Assembly (NCBI GenBank): GCA_024579835.1 | Contig: CP102060.1 | Location: 2,889,558-2,953,557 of the forward strand | Length of the DNA: 64,000 nt | Reading direction: 5' to 3' | From: Clostridiaceae bacterium HFYG-1003 | GTDB lineage: Bacteria; Bacillota; Clostridia; Clostridiales; Clostridiaceae | Part shown: positions 17,094-26,218 of the stretch, one piece after another | Position numbering within the stretch: the first letter of the stretch is position 1 | Layout of the letters: each line of letters starts with the position of its first letter | The notes under the pieces: model-generated | What the model was told of the DNA's origin: nothing | What the model saw: only the letters and a program-made list of their open reading frames with translations | Databases searched by the model: none | Position numbers and translations under genes: made by a program

Positions 17094-18125
17094 ATGATTG
17101 AATTAAGGAATGTCGCAGTGACCTTTGGTCAGGGCTCGGGTCAGCTCCACGCGGTCAGCGATGCGTCACTGACGATTGAAAAAGGAGAGATCGTGGGGAT
17201 TGTCGGCTACTCGGGCGCCGGCAAGAGCACCCTGGTGCGAACCATTAATCTCCTGACCCGGCCGACTTCCGGCCAGGTGCTGGTCAACGGGGAAGACCTG
17301 ACGACCATGAGTGAACGGGAACTGAGAGACCGCCGGCGCAAGATCGGCATGATCTTTCAGCACTTCAACCTGATGAATTCCAGAACGGTGCGGGACAACA
17401 TCGCCCTGGCACTGGGGGCGCTGGACAAGAATCAGGTGGATCAGCGGGTGGACGAGCTTCTGGCGCTGGTAGGAATATCCGGCAAAAAGCTGGCCTATCC
17501 TTCCGAACTGTCCGGCGGCCAGAAACAGCGTGTGGCCATCGCTCGGGCTCTGGCAAACAATCCGGAAATTCTGCTGTGCGACGAAGCCACCAGTGCCCTG
17601 GATCCGGAGACAACCAAATCGATTCTCAAACTCCTGGCGGATCTGAACCGCAAGCTGAATCTGACCCTGGTTGTTATCACCCATGAAATGCAGGTTGTCA
17701 AAGAGCTGTGCACCCGGGTGTTCGTCATGGACTCCGGCCTCATCGTCGAAGAAGGGTCGGTGGTGGAAATCTTTTCCAACCCGAAGAATCCGCTGACGGA
17801 AAAATTCGTGCGCACCGCAACGAATATGGACGAGGATGTCAGTAAAGTCCTGGAAAACCAGGCAGCCTTCCGGCTGGGCGGCAATGAGATCTATATCCTG
17901 ACCTTTGTCGGGGACCGCTTCCGGGAACCATTCATCGCCACACTGCAGCGAGACCACGGCATTACCACCAACATCCTGTCCGGCAACGTCGAGTTTCTCA
18001 ATAAGACGCCCTTTGGAAATCTGCTGGTTGCTTTTGAAGGCGACCGCTTAAAGATCAACGAAGCCATTTCCATCATGGAAGCCGACGGAGTCAGAGTACA
18101 GCGCATCCGCTTGAAGGAGGATTAA
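17094..18125 (+). CDS. metN: MetN, methionine ABC transporter ATPase
   Basis: The ATP-binding subunit of the MetNIQ methionine importer, 343 residues. Walker A GYSGAGKST (about residues 39-47), Q-loop IFQHFNLM, signature LSGGQKQRVAIARAL, Walker B ILLCDEATSALDP and H-loop ITHEMQ are all present. The last 80 residues form a NIL domain (ETYILTF-like strand, FGNLLVAFEGD), which binds methionine and inhibits the transporter when methionine is plentiful. GGGAGGAAG precedes the ATG. The two upstream methionine T-boxes support methionine rather than another amino acid. metI follows 5 bp later. Confidence 0.95.
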   Translation: MIELRNVAVTFGQGSGQLHAVSDASLTIEKGEIVGIVGYSGAGKSTLVRTINLLTRPTSGQVLVNGEDLTTMSERELRDRRRKIGMIFQHFNLMNSRTVRDNIALALGALDKNQVDQRVDELLALVGISGKKLAYPSELSGGQKQRVAIARALANNPEILLCDEATSALDPETTKSILKLLADLNRKLNLTLVVITHEMQVVKELCTRVFVMDSGLIVEEGSVVEIFSNPKNPLTEKFVRTATNMDEDVSKVLENQAAFRLGGNEIYILTFVGDRFREPFIATLQRDHGITTNILSGNVEFLNKTPFGNLLVAFEGDRLKINEAISIMEADGVRVQRIRLKED

Positions 18126-18130
18126 ACAAA

Positions 18131-18793
18131 ATGGATTTTACAAATGTCATCCGGCAGAAGGAGCAGTTCATCACCGAAACCGGAGCCACGCTCTACATGC
18201 TGTTCTGGACCGGCCTGATCGCCGGGATCCTCGGGCTCATCCTGGGAATTGTCCTGGTACTGACCCGGGAGAACAGTTTGCTGGCCAACCGGCGGGTGTA
18301 CGGCATCCTGGATAAAATCGTCAACATCGGCCGGTCCGTCCCCTTCATCATCATGCTGGCCATCATCTCTCCGATGACCCGGGTCATTGTGGGCACCACC
18401 ATCGGCACCAAAGCCTCCATCGTCCCCCTGGTCGTGGGATCCGCTCCCTTTTTCGCCCGTCAGGTCGAAGCGGCCATGGCAACCGTCAATCCGGGAGTCA
18501 TCGAAGCCGCCCGAGCCATGGGCCTGGGACCGCTGGAAATCGTCCGGAAAGTCTGGCTGCCGGAATCCACCCCGGCCCTGATCCGTGTCTCCACCCTGAC
18601 CCTGATCTCCGTTCTAGGCCTGACCGCCATGGCCGGAGCCATTGGCGGAGGGGGACTCGGGAAAATGGCCATCTCCATCGGCTATAACCGCTTTCAGAAC
18701 GATGTCATTCTTGTCTCCACCGTCCTGATCCTGGTCATTGTCTTCATCATTCAGATCATCGGCAATTTCCTGGAGCGCCGGACAACCCATTAA
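18131..18793 (+). CDS. metI: MetI, methionine ABC transporter permease
   Basis: The membrane subunit of MetNIQ, 220 residues with five hydrophobic segments and the EAA-type coupling loop IEAARAMGLGPLEIVRKVWLPE that docks on MetN. The sequence MAGAIGGGGLGKMAISIGYNRFQNDV is typical of MetI. It starts 5 bp after metN, with a GGAGG overlapping metN's end. Confidence 0.95.
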   Translation: MDFTNVIRQKEQFITETGATLYMLFWTGLIAGILGLILGIVLVLTRENSLLANRRVYGILDKIVNIGRSVPFIIMLAIISPMTRVIVGTTIGTKASIVPLVVGSAPFFARQVEAAMATVNPGVIEAARAMGLGPLEIVRKVWLPESTPALIRVSTLTLISVLGLTAMAGAIGGGGLGKMAISIGYNRFQNDVILVSTVLILVIVFIIQIIGNFLERRTTH

Positions 18794-19117
18794 CATCAAA
18801 AATTCAAACCTCATCAGTATAAGCAAAACAGCCATCAGCAAATGGAATGTTCGAACTTAGATCCTATGGAATAAACAGCAATCCGGCCGACGGCAAGTCC
18901 GACAGGGGGAATGTACGCAATCAGAGAGTAAAGACAATAAACAGAACAATGAGCCATTGACTGCCTCCATCCGATCGGAGCTCAGATCGGATGAAGGCAG
19001 AATCGAAACAACAGGTATGAAGGCAGAATCGAACCGGATCATGCCTCAGCAATCAATCAACCAAAACCATAAGAGAACTAAAAATAAAAAATAATAAAAT
19101 AAAAGTGAGGAATTATC
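18794..19117. other. Non-coding gap within the met operon, with hairpin and direct repeat
   Basis: This 324-bp gap separates metI from metQ. An imperfect 15-of-16 bp inverted repeat (18961-19000, CATCCGATC/GATCGGATG core) lacks a T-run. The 17-bp sequence ATGAAGGCAGAATCGAA occurs twice, at 18991-19007 and 19018-19034. An AT-rich stretch precedes the metQ ribosome site. No clear promoter was found, and the hairpin may protect or attenuate the transcript. Confidence 0.6.
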
Positions 19118-20002
19118 ATGAAAAGAACTAATTTATTCGCAACCGCCCTGCTTCTGACCGGACAGCTCTTCCTGAGCGCCTGCGCGCCGGCCGCTCCCGC
19201 TACCCAGCCTTCCACTTCCGGGACTGCTCCGGCCACAACGACTGCTCAGACAGCAGCCGTTACCAAGGTCAGGCTGGGGGTCATCGGCTCCAAGCACGAA
19301 CTGTGGGATCAAATCAAAACCAATCTGGCCAAGGAAAACATTGAGATTGAGATTGTGGAATTCACCGAATACACACCGGTCAATCAGGCGCTCTATGACG
19401 GAGACCTGGATCTGAACTCCTTCCAGCACCACATCTACTTCGATTCCTTCAACAATGCCAACGGCAACAAGCTGGTATCCATCGGCGACACCTTCCTGTC
19501 CCCCATCGGCCTGTACTCCGAGAAGTATAAATCCCCCTCGGAGATCAAGAGCGGAGACACCATCGCCATTCCGGACGATCCGACCAATCTGGGACGGGCG
19601 CTGAAGGTTCTGGAATCCGCCGGTCTGATCAAGCTCAAGGATGCTTCCAATCTCACCCCGACCCAGGCAGACATTGCTGAAAACAAACTCAACCTGACCA
19701 TTACCGAACTCAATGCCGCTCAGACTGCCCGCTCCCTGAAGGACGTAGCCGCCGCCATCATCAACACCGACCTGGCAGTGGATGCAGGCTATTCCCCGGC
19801 AGAAGACGCAATTTTCCTTGAACCGGTAACCGATGCTTCCCAGCCGTACTTCAACCTGATCGCGGCTCAGGCCGAAGACAAGGACAACCCGGTCTTCAAG
19901 CGGATCGTTCAGGAATACCAGTCCCAGGCCATCGGCGACCTCATGCTCGAAGTATACAAGGGAGCCCAGTTCCCGGTTTGGGAAGGCTACCAGAAGAAAT
20001 AG
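19118..20002 (+). CDS. metQ: MetQ, methionine-binding lipoprotein
   Basis: The substrate-binding lipoprotein of the MetNIQ importer, 294 residues. A signal peptide ends in the lipobox LSAC (Cys near residue 22), followed by a Thr/Ala/Pro-rich spacer of about 28 residues. The NlpA/MetQ fold follows, with IGSKHELWDQIK, DLDLNSFQHHIYFDSF and IAIPDDPTNLGRAL. It delivers methionine to MetNI at the outer face of the membrane. It is separated from metI by 324 bp, so its dosage may be set separately. Confidence 0.95.
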   Translation: MKRTNLFATALLLTGQLFLSACAPAAPATQPSTSGTAPATTTAQTAAVTKVRLGVIGSKHELWDQIKTNLAKENIEIEIVEFTEYTPVNQALYDGDLDLNSFQHHIYFDSFNNANGNKLVSIGDTFLSPIGLYSEKYKSPSEIKSGDTIAIPDDPTNLGRALKVLESAGLIKLKDASNLTPTQADIAENKLNLTITELNAAQTARSLKDVAAAIINTDLAVDAGYSPAEDAIFLEPVTDASQPYFNLIAAQAEDKDNPVFKRIVQEYQSQAIGDLMLEVYKGAQFPVWEGYQKK

Positions 20003-20344
20003 CTCAGAACCGGCTCATCGCGCCAGACCTGTGGCCTGATCCGATCCTCACCGATCCGGGGCATCCCCGGTGCCGGTCATCACCCAGATCTGATCCTCGT
20101 TGGTCCGGAGCTTCACCAGTCCGGAGCCTCACCGGGGCATGGCCTAAATGGCTATTATATATAGGAAGAAAGAAACAGCACGGATTCTCCGGCTGTTTTT
20201 TTCGTTGGAGGGCGGCGGATGGTATAATGAAACCAGAGAAGGATCAAAGGGAACTGAAACTTTCGTCGTCTGCCCTGAACCGTGTGACGGTCATCAGGCG
20301 AACGAAGGAAGAACCATCGGCTGCCCGCCTGAAAGGAAAACAAC
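20003..20344. other. Intergenic region with metQ terminator and NYN gene promoter
   Basis: No gene is seen. The first 150 bp contain GATCC/CCGGAG-rich imperfect repeats. A terminator lies at 20174-20203. An extended -10 TGG-TATAAT (TATAAT 20223-20228) begins the next transcript. Confidence 0.6.
20174..20203 (+). terminator. Rho-independent terminator of metQ
   Basis: AACAGC and GCTGTT arms with an inner CGG/CCG stem are followed by a T-run. Confidence 0.85.
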
Positions 20345-21292
20345 ATGAGTGAAGAACTGACCTATGCCTTATTAATCGATGCCGAGAATATTTCCAGCAA
20401 GTACATCAAGATTATCCTGGATGAGCTGTCCAATGACGGCGTGGCGACCTACCGGAGGATCTACGGGGACTGGACCAATCCGGCCAATTCCGCCTGGAAG
20501 GATGTTCTACTGAATTACTCGGTCAACCCGGTTCAGCAGTATAGCTATACCCAGGGGAAAAATGCCTCGGACTCGGCCATGATCATTGACGCCATGGACA
20601 TCCTGTATTCCGGGAATGTCGAGGGCTTCTGCCTGGTGTCCAGCGATTCGGATTTCACCCGGCTGGCCTCCCGGCTGAGGGAATCGGGCAAGCGGGTCAT
20701 CGGCATGGGCGAATCCAAGACACCCTCTGCCTTTATTTCTGCCTGCAACCAGTTCAAGTATCTGGATATCCTGTACGCTTCATCCTATGAGGAGAAAGAG
20801 AAGGAACCCCGGGAACTGGTCAAAGAAACCCCGGTAAAATCTGTCCGGCGCAAACCTCCGGTCAAGGCAGTCAAACCCCCGGTAAATAATGGATCGAAAT
20901 TCCCGGATGCGGAAAAGATCCTGCCCGTTCTGCTGGAACCGGTGAAGCCAGAACCGCTCAAACCGGAAGCCTCCAAATCCGTATCGGTTAAGGCGGAACC
21001 AGTCAGAGCTGAGCAGACCCGCCCCGAACCTCAGACCAAACTCAGCACGATCCGCCGGTCGCTGCGTTCAATCATCAGCGAGGGCTCCAACGAGGAGGGC
21101 TGGATTTCCCTGTCCAAGATCGGAAATCAGCTGGCCAAGCGGTTCCCGGATTTTGATGTCAGAAACTACGGCTACAGCAAGCTCAATCAGTTTATTGAGT
21201 CGCTGGGGGATTTCGATATGGATGTCATCACGCCGGGCAAGGACAGCAAGGTTCAGCATATCTACTTTCGCAATAAACTGAAGCAGAAATAA
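20345..21292 (+). CDS. NYN-domain (PIN-like) ribonuclease with C-terminal OST-HTH/LOTUS domain
   Basis: A 315-residue putative RNase. Residues about 5-150 are a NYN domain: ALLIDAENISSKYI carries the first catalytic Asp, SDSAMIIDAMDIL the second and VSSDSDFTRLASRLRESG the third pair, with the fold closing at FKYLDIL. A linker (about 155-230) is made of Lys/Pro/Glu/Val repeats (EPVKPEPLKPEAS and variants). The last 70 residues (WISLSKIGNQLAKRFPDFDVRNYGYSKLNQFIES) form an OST-HTH/LOTUS winged helix known to bind RNA. The architecture is seen in bacterial LabA-like proteins, but the substrate is unknown. It has its own promoter and terminator. Confidence 0.88.
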   Translation: MSEELTYALLIDAENISSKYIKIILDELSNDGVATYRRIYGDWTNPANSAWKDVLLNYSVNPVQQYSYTQGKNASDSAMIIDAMDILYSGNVEGFCLVSSDSDFTRLASRLRESGKRVIGMGESKTPSAFISACNQFKYLDILYASSYEEKEKEPRELVKETPVKSVRRKPPVKAVKPPVNNGSKFPDAEKILPVLLEPVKPEPLKPEASKSVSVKAEPVRAEQTRPEPQTKLSTIRRSLRSIISEGSNEEGWISLSKIGNQLAKRFPDFDVRNYGYSKLNQFIESLGDFDMDVITPGKDSKVQHIYFRNKLKQK

Positions 21293-21379
21293 GGCCTGGA
21301 GCCGATTTCCAATATTCGATCCGGGATTTTCTCAAAGCCCCGGGCGACCAGGATCGACTCGTCCGGGCCCGTCCAGTAC

Positions 21380-21419
21380 AAAACGGTATTCTGTGACTAT
21401 GCACAGAGCCGTTTTTTTT
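21380..21419 (+). terminator. Terminator of the NYN gene
   Basis: AAACGG...CCGTTT arms and an inner CTGTG/CACAG stem are followed by a run of T. A TATAAT at 21423-21428 directly after it can start the next operon. Confidence 0.85.
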
Positions 21420-21540
21420 ATGTATAATGAAGTTTGGGAAAACCATACCAATCATGACGCGGCAGTTTGAACTTCGCCGCTGCAACATAAGATGATCGCC
21501 GAAGCGGCACAAGAAATCTATCCATACAAGGAGATGCAAT

Positions 21541-22923
21541 ATGTTGGAAAGAGAATTTACACTGGTCTGGGATCGCTACACTGAGGGACAGCTCAAGGAA
21601 TGCGACAGCTTTGCCAAGGGCTACATCGACTTTTTAAGCGATGCCAAAACGGAGCGGGAATTCGTCCGTGATTCCGTCGCGGCCGCCGAAGCCAAGGGCT
21701 TCCGGAACGTGGCCACCTTCGAGAGCCTCAAAGCGGGGGACAAGGTTTACGCGATCAACCGCGACCGCAACATCTTCCTGTTTGTCATCGGTCAGAAACC
21801 CATGGCGGAAGGAATGAACCTGCTGGGAGCGCACATCGACTCCCCGCGGCTGGATATCAAACAGAATCCGCTGTACGAGGACAACAACCTGTGCCTGATG
21901 GAGACCCATTACTACGGCGGCGTCAAGAAATACCAGTGGGTCGCTCTGCCGATGGCACTGCACGGAGTGATCTTCAAGGAGGACGGCACCCGGGTGGATG
22001 TAGCCATTGGCGAAGATCCGTCGGATCCGGTCATCGGAATCTCCGACCTGCTGATCCACCTGTCCAGAGAACAGATGGAACAGACCCTGGCCAAGGGTGT
22101 CAAGGGCGAGGACCTCAATGTTCTGATCGGTTCCAGACCGGCCGGCAAGAAAGATGACAAGGACCGCGCCAAGAAGTACATCCTGGAGCTGCTCCACGAG
22201 AAATACGGCATTGTTGAGGAAGACTTCGTCTCCGCCGAACTCCAGATCGTACCGGCCGGACGGGCCCGCGACTACGGCCTGGACCGCTCCATGGTCATGG
22301 GCTACGGCCACGATGACCGCGTCTGCGCCTACACCTCCATGCTGGCTCTGTTCGATGTGGAGAACCCGGAGCGCACCACCGGCTGCATTCTGGTGGACAA
22401 AGAGGAAGTGGGCAGCCAGGGCGCGACCGGCATGCATTCCGACTTCTTCCGTCACCTGGTGGCTGATCTGATGGAACTCAAGGGAGAAGGCTCGGCCCGC
22501 GAACTGCGCCAGGTCATCCTGAACTCCAAAATGCTGTCCTCCGATGTTTCGGCAGCCTTTGACCCGAACTACCCGTCCGTCAATGAGCCGAAGAACACCG
22601 CCTACTTCAACCGCGGCATCGTGTTCAACAAGTACACCGGTTCCGGCGGAAAGGGCGGCTGCAATGATGCCGATCCGGAATTCATCGCCCAGATCCGCGG
22701 CATCATGAACAAGAACGAGATCGCCTGGCAGACAGCCGAACTGGGCAAAGTCGACCAGGGCGGCGGCGGAACCATTGCCTACATCATGGGCAACATGGGC
22801 ATGACCGTCATTGACGCCGGCGTTGCGGTTCAGAACATGCATGCGCCGTGGGAAGTCATTTCCAAGGGCGATCTGTATGAGACCTACCGTGCTTACAAAG
22901 TATTCCTGAGGGAGATGGCATAA
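21541..22923 (+). CDS. M18-family aminopeptidase
   Basis: A cytoplasmic zinc aminopeptidase of 460 residues, a typical length for the clostridial AmpI/ApeA branch of M18. Metal ligands are visible in LLGAHIDSPRLD (His, Asp), LVDKEEVGSQG (Glu-Glu) and the C-terminal VQNMHAPWEV (His). It probably frees N-terminal residues from peptides; dodecameric assembly is known for the family. The ribosome site AAGGAGATG lies before the ATG. Its stop is followed with no gap by the GntR regulator, and a cobamide pair follows, so these genes are probably co-transcribed. Confidence 0.93.
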   Translation: MLEREFTLVWDRYTEGQLKECDSFAKGYIDFLSDAKTEREFVRDSVAAAEAKGFRNVATFESLKAGDKVYAINRDRNIFLFVIGQKPMAEGMNLLGAHIDSPRLDIKQNPLYEDNNLCLMETHYYGGVKKYQWVALPMALHGVIFKEDGTRVDVAIGEDPSDPVIGISDLLIHLSREQMEQTLAKGVKGEDLNVLIGSRPAGKKDDKDRAKKYILELLHEKYGIVEEDFVSAELQIVPAGRARDYGLDRSMVMGYGHDDRVCAYTSMLALFDVENPERTTGCILVDKEEVGSQGATGMHSDFFRHLVADLMELKGEGSARELRQVILNSKMLSSDVSAAFDPNYPSVNEPKNTAYFNRGIVFNKYTGSGGKGGCNDADPEFIAQIRGIMNKNEIAWQTAELGKVDQGGGGTIAYIMGNMGMTVIDAGVAVQNMHAPWEVISKGDLYETYRAYKVFLREMA

Positions 22924-23616
22924 ATGACTGAACAGCCTGCTTACCGGCTGATCTACGAATCGATTCTCAAACAGCTCGAAGGGGGCCGCTATCCGGAAGG
23001 GGCGGCCATTCCTTCCGAAAATGAGCTGGCTGAAAAATTTGGCGTATCCCGGATGACGGCGCGCAAGGCAGTGGACCTGCTCGTTGCCGAAGGATTCCTG
23101 TTCCGCCACAAGGGTCGGGGCACTTTCCCCACGGGCCGCCGGGAATCCCTGCGGGAAGAGCTGTCCCTGTCCGCCCGCCTGCTGGGGCAGGGCCGGCGGG
23201 TTTATACCGAGGTCCTTGCCTTCAAGACGACGGTGGAGACCGACCGGTTCAACGATCAGCTGGAGGAGGCGGTGACCTGCTGGCGGATTGACCGGCTGCG
23301 TTATGTGGAAGACCGGCCCGCTCTGTTTGAGCGGGTCTGGATTCCGGTGGCCCAGGCCGAGGCGCTGACTGCGGAAGACGCACGCGGATCCCTGGTGGAT
23401 TTGCTGGCGCGCACCGGACCCATCGAACTGCTGTCCCTGGAAGTCCGGGCAGAACGGTTCCGGAAGAAAGCGGCCAGGGCGCTGGGACAAAAGCCGGATC
23501 AGCCCGGACTCCTGGTCCGGGGCTGCCTGACCCGTCCGGATAAGACCGTCTGTCTGTGGTCCGAGGGCTGGCAGGATCCCATTGCCCTGCCCCTGTACCT
23601 GCGGCTGTGCCGCTAA
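22924..23616 (+). CDS. GntR/HutC-family transcription regulator
   Basis: A 230-residue regulator. The N-terminal winged helix (residues about 5-70: IPSENELAEKFGVSRMTARKAVDLLVAEGFLFR) is a classic GntR domain, and the rest is a UTRA ligand-binding domain as in HutC. Its start abuts the stop of the aminopeptidase gene, and it is followed 18 bp later by cbiB. Its ligand is unknown. Position suggests it controls this operon or peptide/cobamide use, but no operator could be identified. Confidence 0.88.
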   Translation: MTEQPAYRLIYESILKQLEGGRYPEGAAIPSENELAEKFGVSRMTARKAVDLLVAEGFLFRHKGRGTFPTGRRESLREELSLSARLLGQGRRVYTEVLAFKTTVETDRFNDQLEEAVTCWRIDRLRYVEDRPALFERVWIPVAQAEALTAEDARGSLVDLLARTGPIELLSLEVRAERFRKKAARALGQKPDQPGLLVRGCLTRPDKTVCLWSEGWQDPIALPLYLRLCR

Positions 23617-23634
23617 CGGAAGGAGGAGACCAAC

Positions 23635-24597
23635 TTGCTTGAAAACAGTCTGGCCCTGCTGGCCGCTCTGCTGCTTGACCGGATCCTGGGAGATCCCCTG
23701 TGGCTGCCTCATCCGGTGGTGGGGTTCGGCCGGCTCATCCGGATTCTTGAAAAGAAACTGCGCCAGCCTCAGACCGAACCCCGCCGGCAGCTGATCGGCG
23801 GGGTCTGCCTGCTGCTCTGCCTGTGCGCCGCGGCGCTCCTGCCGACTCTGCTCCTGGTGCAGCTCACCCGCGGCAGTCTCCGGTTTGCGGTCTCGGTGGT
23901 GATCTTCTGGCTGTGCCTGTCCATGGAAACCATGAAACGCGAAGCCCTGAGCGTACTGGATCAGGTGGAGCACGGCACCCTGGCACAGGCCAGGCGCCAG
24001 GTCGGGCGCATCGTGGGCCGGGATCCGGAATCCCTGGACCGGCCGGGCATCATTCGGGCGTGCATCGAATCCGTGGCTGAGAGTACCTCGGATGGCATCA
24101 TCGCGCCTATGTTCTACGGCGCAATCTTCGGTCCCGCCGGAGCCATGGTCTACAAAGCCGTCAACACCCTGGATTCCATGGTCGGATACCGCAATGACCG
24201 GTATCTCTACTTTGGCCGGGCCTCCGCCCGGGCGGATGACGTCCTCAACTTCCTGCCGTCCCGGATCACCGGACTGCTGGGGGCTCTTTTGGCTCCCGTT
24301 GCCGGCGGAACCATTGCGTCTGCCCTGGGCGTCTACTTTCGCGATCATTCAAAGCATGCCAGCCCCAATTCTGGCCACCCCGAGGCGGCCTTTGCCGGCG
24401 CCCTCGGCATTGAGCTGGCCGGTCCGGCCGCCTATGAGGGCAAGACCGAACCAAAGCCCTATATCAACCGGGGAGGCCGGCCGGCTCAGGCCGCCGACAT
24501 CCGCCGGTCCGTCCGCCTGATGCAGGCGCTGGTCCTGGCCTTTGCAGCGATCCTGGTGCTGGCGGCCTGGATGGGAGGATTGCCATGGATTCATTAA
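23635..24597 (+). CDS. cbiB: CbiB, adenosylcobinamide-phosphate synthase
   Basis: An integral membrane enzyme that attaches the aminopropanol (phosphate) arm to adenosylcobyric acid in cobamide synthesis, 320 residues. Motifs LLDRILGDPLWLPHPVVGFGRLI, ESVAESTSDGIIAPMFYGAIFGPAGAMVYKAVNTLDSMVGYRNDRY and GHPEAAFAGALGIELAGPA are diagnostic. The start is TTG at 23635 behind GGAAGGAGGAG. Its 3' end overlaps the next gene by 13 bp. Confidence 0.94.
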   Translation: MLENSLALLAALLLDRILGDPLWLPHPVVGFGRLIRILEKKLRQPQTEPRRQLIGGVCLLLCLCAAALLPTLLLVQLTRGSLRFAVSVVIFWLCLSMETMKREALSVLDQVEHGTLAQARRQVGRIVGRDPESLDRPGIIRACIESVAESTSDGIIAPMFYGAIFGPAGAMVYKAVNTLDSMVGYRNDRYLYFGRASARADDVLNFLPSRITGLLGALLAPVAGGTIASALGVYFRDHSKHASPNSGHPEAAFAGALGIELAGPAAYEGKTEPKPYINRGGRPAQAADIRRSVRLMQALVLAFAAILVLAAWMGGLPWIH

Positions 24598-25703
24598 ACA
24601 AGACCCGCTCCGGTCATGGCGGCGACATCTATTCGGATCCCAGCCGCACTTACCTGGATTTGTCCGCCAACATCAATCCCCATCCGCTGCCGCCGCGAGT
24701 GTATGAGGAACTGCCGCGCCTGCTGGAACAGGCCCGGGCCTATCCGGACATCGAGTACCGCGCTCTGCGCCGGGATCTGGCTGCCTACGCTTCGCGCCTG
24801 GCCAGGGTCAGCATCCCGCCGGACTGGATCATTCCGGGCAACGGGGCCGTGGAGCTGCTGGATAAAGCCATTGCCGCCTTCCGTCACGGACTGGTGGTGC
24901 GGCCGGCTTTTTCCGAGTATGAGCTGTCCTTTCTCCGTCACGGCATTCCCTGCCAGACCCTGGACCGGACCCTGTCGGAAACCGGCATCCTTGGCCGGGA
25001 ACTGACCCGTGCCATTCTCGACCGGCTGGAATCCGAACGGTCGCTGGACGGCCTGGTGCTGTGCAATCCCAACAATCCCGATGGCGCCCGCTGGGATCCA
25101 TCGGCCTTCCGGGAGCTGGCCGGCAGCTGCCGGGAGCTGGGCGTGGCCATCCTGCTGGATGAGACCTTCGGAGAGTATCTGGCAGAGGACACCATGCTGC
25201 TGCCTCTGACCCTGGAATACGACAACCTGATGGTCGTCAAGGCGCTGACCAAGTTCTTCGGCCTGCCCGGCGTTCGCCTGGGCTATCTGATTGCCGCGGA
25301 TGATGCCCGGCGCCGGCGCATCCAGCACCAGCTCACCACCTGGAATGTGGGAGCCTTTGCCCAGGGCATTGCCCACATCCTGCTGGAGGACGAAGACTTC
25401 AGCAGGCGCTCCCGGGAAGAAAATGGGGCGGCCCGGCAGGAACTCGCTGATCTTCTCCAGTCCGGCGGATATTTCCGGCGGATTTATCCCTCCGGCGCCA
25501 ATTTCCTGCTGGCGGTTGATCCCGCCATGCCCCGTCTGATCCAGGCGCTCCGCCAGGAAGGCATTCTGATCCGGGATCTGTCGAATATGCCGGGTCTGGG
25601 ACCGGGCTATGCGCGCATTGCCGTCAAGGCGGGAACCGCCGGGCAGCTGATCGCCGCCTTGGATAAACTAGGAGCCCGACATTCTGAACAACAGGAGGAA
25701 TGA
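24585..25703 (+). CDS. cobD: CobD-like threonine-phosphate decarboxylase (PLP enzyme)
   Basis: A fold-type I PLP enzyme of 372 residues related to histidinol-phosphate aminotransferase. The opening HGGDIYSDPSRTYLDLSANINPHPLP, the VLCNPNNPDG motif and the PLP lysine in VVKALTKFFGLPGVRLGY match threonine-phosphate decarboxylase, which makes the aminopropanol-phosphate used by CbiB. Overlap with cbiB supports CobD over HisC. A GGGAGG lies before the ATG. No other corrinoid genes are present, so this pair probably serves salvage or completes a pathway encoded elsewhere. Confidence 0.88.
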   Translation: MDSLNKTRSGHGGDIYSDPSRTYLDLSANINPHPLPPRVYEELPRLLEQARAYPDIEYRALRRDLAAYASRLARVSIPPDWIIPGNGAVELLDKAIAAFRHGLVVRPAFSEYELSFLRHGIPCQTLDRTLSETGILGRELTRAILDRLESERSLDGLVLCNPNNPDGARWDPSAFRELAGSCRELGVAILLDETFGEYLAEDTMLLPLTLEYDNLMVVKALTKFFGLPGVRLGYLIAADDARRRRIQHQLTTWNVGAFAQGIAHILLEDEDFSRRSREENGAARQELADLLQSGGYFRRIYPSGANFLLAVDPAMPRLIQALRQEGILIRDLSNMPGLGPGYARIAVKAGTAGQLIAALDKLGARHSEQQEE

Positions 25704-25708
25704 CTGAT

Positions 25709-26059
25709 ATGAAACAGCTGACCCGCGGACAGCTGATGCTGAAAGGCGTCATGGTGAAAGGCGAACCCCATCTCCTCAAGGTCGGATCCGACCTCTATCG
25801 GGTTTCCGATGAACTGGCCGGCCGCATCCGCCGCAAGAATATTCTGCTGGGCCTCGAAACGGTGACCCTGACCCTGCTTTACCGCTTCCGCCTGCGCCCG
25901 CTGGAAACCACTCCGTTTCAGGGGGCGGATCCCGCGTTCCTGAACGGCCTGGCCCTCACCGGCTTATTTCTGCTCAGCCTCATCGCGGCCTTTGCCCTCA
26001 CCGGCTGCCTGGTGCTGCCCCGGGATCTGACCGGACACGCCCGGCGCGTCGATGCCTGA
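25709..26059 (+). CDS. Small membrane protein of unknown function
   Basis: This 116-residue protein is not recognised. A charged N-terminal half (about residues 1-50) is followed by a moderately hydrophobic stretch and one clear membrane segment near residues 75-105 (GLALTGLFLLSLIAAFALTGCLVL). The ATG at 25700 overlaps the cobD stop but has AGGAGG only 1 base upstream. The ATG at 25709 has a proper spacing of 10 and is preferred. It ends the cbiB-cobD operon and is followed by a terminator. Confidence 0.7.
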   Translation: MKQLTRGQLMLKGVMVKGEPHLLKVGSDLYRVSDELAGRIRRKNILLGLETVTLTLLYRFRLRPLETTPFQGADPAFLNGLALTGLFLLSLIAAFALTGCLVLPRDLTGHARRVDA

Positions 26060-26105
26060 GTCACGCAGCGTTGAATCGAATCCCTCGATTTATTATCACT
26101 TTGTT

Positions 26106-26133
26106 AAAAGTCGGCTCCCAGGGGCCGGCTTTT
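26106..26133 (+). terminator. Terminator after the cobamide operon
   Basis: AAAAGTCGGC and GCCGGCTTTT form a 10-bp stem (one G-T pair) with its own T-run. Confidence 0.8.
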
Positions 26134-26161
26134 GGAATTTACAGCCCAAACAGGATATACT
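26132..26161 (+). promoter_or_regulatory. Promoter of the DEDD exonuclease gene
   Basis: TTGGAA (26132-26137) and TATACT (26156-26161) are spaced by 18 bp. The promoter overlaps the beginning of the long open frame, which rules out the ATG at 26132 as a start. Confidence 0.6.
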
Positions 26162-26218
26162 GTAGTTGAACGGCCGGCTCATGAGGAAGTTTTTTCGCCT
26201 GTGAAAGGTGGTGCTATA

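Noticed and set aside
19978-20352. A 124-codon frame between metQ and the NYN gene
   Set aside because: It runs through the metQ terminator and the next promoter.
22924-24597. Cobalamin riboswitch before cbiB
   Set aside because: cbiB follows gntR by 18 bp and no B12-box-like element was seen upstream of the operon.
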